From: CAYFJO01 sp964343305
GTDB taxonomy: Bacteria > Planctomycetota > Planctomycetia > Pirellulales > Pirellulaceae
Assembly: GCA_964343305.1 (NCBI GenBank)
Contig: CAYFJO010000491.1
Location: 1-7,814 of the forward strand
DNA: 7,814 nt
Direction: 5' to 3'
This document shows positions 6,891-7,814 of this stretch, one piece after another. The position numbers and the translations under genes were made by a program. The notes under the pieces are model-generated. The model did no database searches. It saw only the letters and a program-made list of their open reading frames with translations, and had not been told where the DNA came from. The stretch's first letter is position 1. Each line of letters opens with the position of its first letter.

Positions 6891-7814
6891 ATGAGAATCG
6901 TGATATTTTTCGTGGTGGTCTTGGTGACTGTTCAGCACGTGGCGGCCGGCGAGCCTAAGGACGAACTAGCGCGGCCGGTCCACATTTTCGTTGGCGATGA
7001 GCCACTAGACACGGGCGGCAAGGGTTACGCGGCACCATTCTTTGAAGACTTCGATGGTGACTCCGTGCGGGACTTGCTGGTCGGTGAGATGGCTGATGGG
7101 ACGTTGCGGATCTATCCAAACAGTGGGACAAACGAGCAGCCCAAGTTTGACGAATTTCTTTTATTTCACGGCGGGTCCAATTCCGGCCGCATTCCCGCTG
7201 GGTGACGCATCGGATTTACTCCACAGTTAGTGGACTTCGATGGTGACGGTCGTTTGGATGTGCTGACCGGTTCGTGGCCAGGACAGCTTCACCTATTTCG
7301 CCGCGCGGCCGACGGGCACTTCGAGAACGGCGAACAGCTCAAAGATGCCGACGGCCAAGTCATCAAACCCGGCGTCTCCACCGCCGTCTTTGTAACGGAT
7401 TGGGATGCGGATGGTGATCTCGACTTGCTGATGGGAAATGTTCACGGCGAGGTAAAGCTGGCGGTCAACCAAGGAACACGCACGAAGCCGGCCTATGGGA
7501 AGCCATCTCGTCTCGCGGTGAGCGACGACCTGAGAGATCGCGGCGGTGATGCTGCTCCGATTGTTGCCGATTGGGACGCCGACGGTCGACAAGACCTGTT
7601 GGTTGGCACGGGCGAGGGTAGTGTCCTCTGGTATCGAAATCGCGGCACGGCCCAACAGCCGAAGCTGGGAGCGGGCAAAGTCCTCGTTGAGAAGAGCCCG
7701 TTTGGATCAGATTGGGCTAAGCGCAAACCTGGCGAGTGGGGAGTCCGCGTGAAGATCAGTGCAACCGACTTTAACGGTGATGGTCGACTGGATCTGTTAC
7801 TCGGAGACAGTTCG
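6891..7814 (+). CDS. Secreted DxDxDG (FG-GAP/VCBS-type) repeat protein, interrupted by in-frame TGA at codon 105; 3' end outside window
   Basis: Reading frame 6891-7814 gives 308 codons with one stop, TGA at 7203-7205 (codon 105), and remains open to the window edge. Residues 1-20 are a signal peptide (MRIVIFFVVVLVTVQHVAAG). Five calcium-loop-like motifs follow at regular spacing: DFDGDSVRDLLVG (53-65), DFDGDGRLDVLTG (115-127), DWDADGDLDLLMG (170-182), DWDADGRQDLLVG (227-239) and DFNGDGRLDLLLG (293-305). Each is followed by a short aromatic strand such as GTLRIYPNSG or GSVLWYRNRG, as in beta-propeller blades of secreted planctomycete proteins. The TGA falls between GRIPAG and RIGFTPQLVDF with no frameshift and no gap in repeat spacing. 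A conventional caller would end the gene at 7205, giving a 104-residue product with only one repeat. It is either a nonsense-mutated gene or one using UGA as selenocysteine. The molecular function is unknown. Confidence 0.8.
7203..7242 (+). promoter_or_regulatory. In-frame UGA followed by a SECIS-like hairpin (candidate recoding signal)
   Basis: After the TGA (7203-7205), catcg (7208-7212) pairs perfectly with cgatg (7238-7242), and tccac (7220-7224) with gtgga (7230-7234). They are joined by an asymmetric internal loop and capped by the pentaloop AGTTA (7225-7229). The apical loop begins 19 bases after the TGA and has G at its second position, followed by U. Bacterial SECIS elements lie immediately 3' of the UGA, with a GU-containing apical loop at about this distance. 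The stems are short and the sequence is also coding, so chance is possible. Confidence 0.35.

Noticed and set aside
7203..7205. Genome-wide reassignment of UGA to an amino acid
   Set aside because: Two other genes in the window end at TGA (2995-2997 and 6828-6830) at sensible protein ends.
7141..7230. Frameshift as the cause of the break in the DxDxDG-repeat gene
   Set aside because: Codons before and after the TGA are in the same frame and motif spacing is unchanged.

Overview
The window looks like an accessory stretch of a Planctomycetota genome, probably of the Pirellulales type. The evidence is the style of its secreted proteins: a LamG remnant, GEVED, LVIVD repeats, SdrD_B-like, cadherin-like and FIMAH domains in one giant protein, and a DxDxDG (FG-GAP/VCBS-type) protein. 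Intergenic gaps are also generous. This assignment rests on domain style only; no ribosomal or marker gene is present.

Layout. (1) 52-2997 (+) is the 3' part of a very large secreted, adhesin-like protein whose N-terminus is missing. It has a seven-repeat LVIVD beta-propeller spliced into the first loop of an SdrD_B-like domain, and a C-terminal FIMAH domain. (2) 2998-3547 is a 550-bp convergent gap with no convincing gene. (3) 3548-5158 (-) encodes an outer-membrane beta-barrel (porin-like) protein with a signal peptide and a short coiled coil. (4) 5159-5443 is a divergent promoter region. It holds a good TTGACA -35 box and an 18-bp dyad over the matching -10 box. (5) 5444-6307 (+) encodes an exported metallo-beta-lactamase-fold hydrolase of the dihydropterin/RFAP-synthase-like subgroup. 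Four bases later, 6312-6830 (+) encodes a MarR-family regulator. The two form an operon that MarR probably represses through the dyad, perhaps together with the divergent porin. (6) 6891-7814 (+) is a separate gene with its own promoter and a perfect Shine-Dalgarno. It encodes a secreted five-repeat DxDxDG protein that runs off the window.

The most interesting signal is in gene 6. The frame is broken by one TGA at 7203-7205, with no frameshift, and the protein continues seamlessly for 203 more codons. From memory of the family, this position is occupied by cysteine. A two-stem hairpin with G in the second position of its apical loop starts two bases after the TGA, at the distance expected of a bacterial SECIS element. 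This is either a previously undescribed selenocysteine-containing FG-GAP protein or a freshly inactivated gene. The first gene also has an in-frame stop (TAA, 28-30) just upstream of its open part. That keeps the decay or sequencing-error explanation alive.
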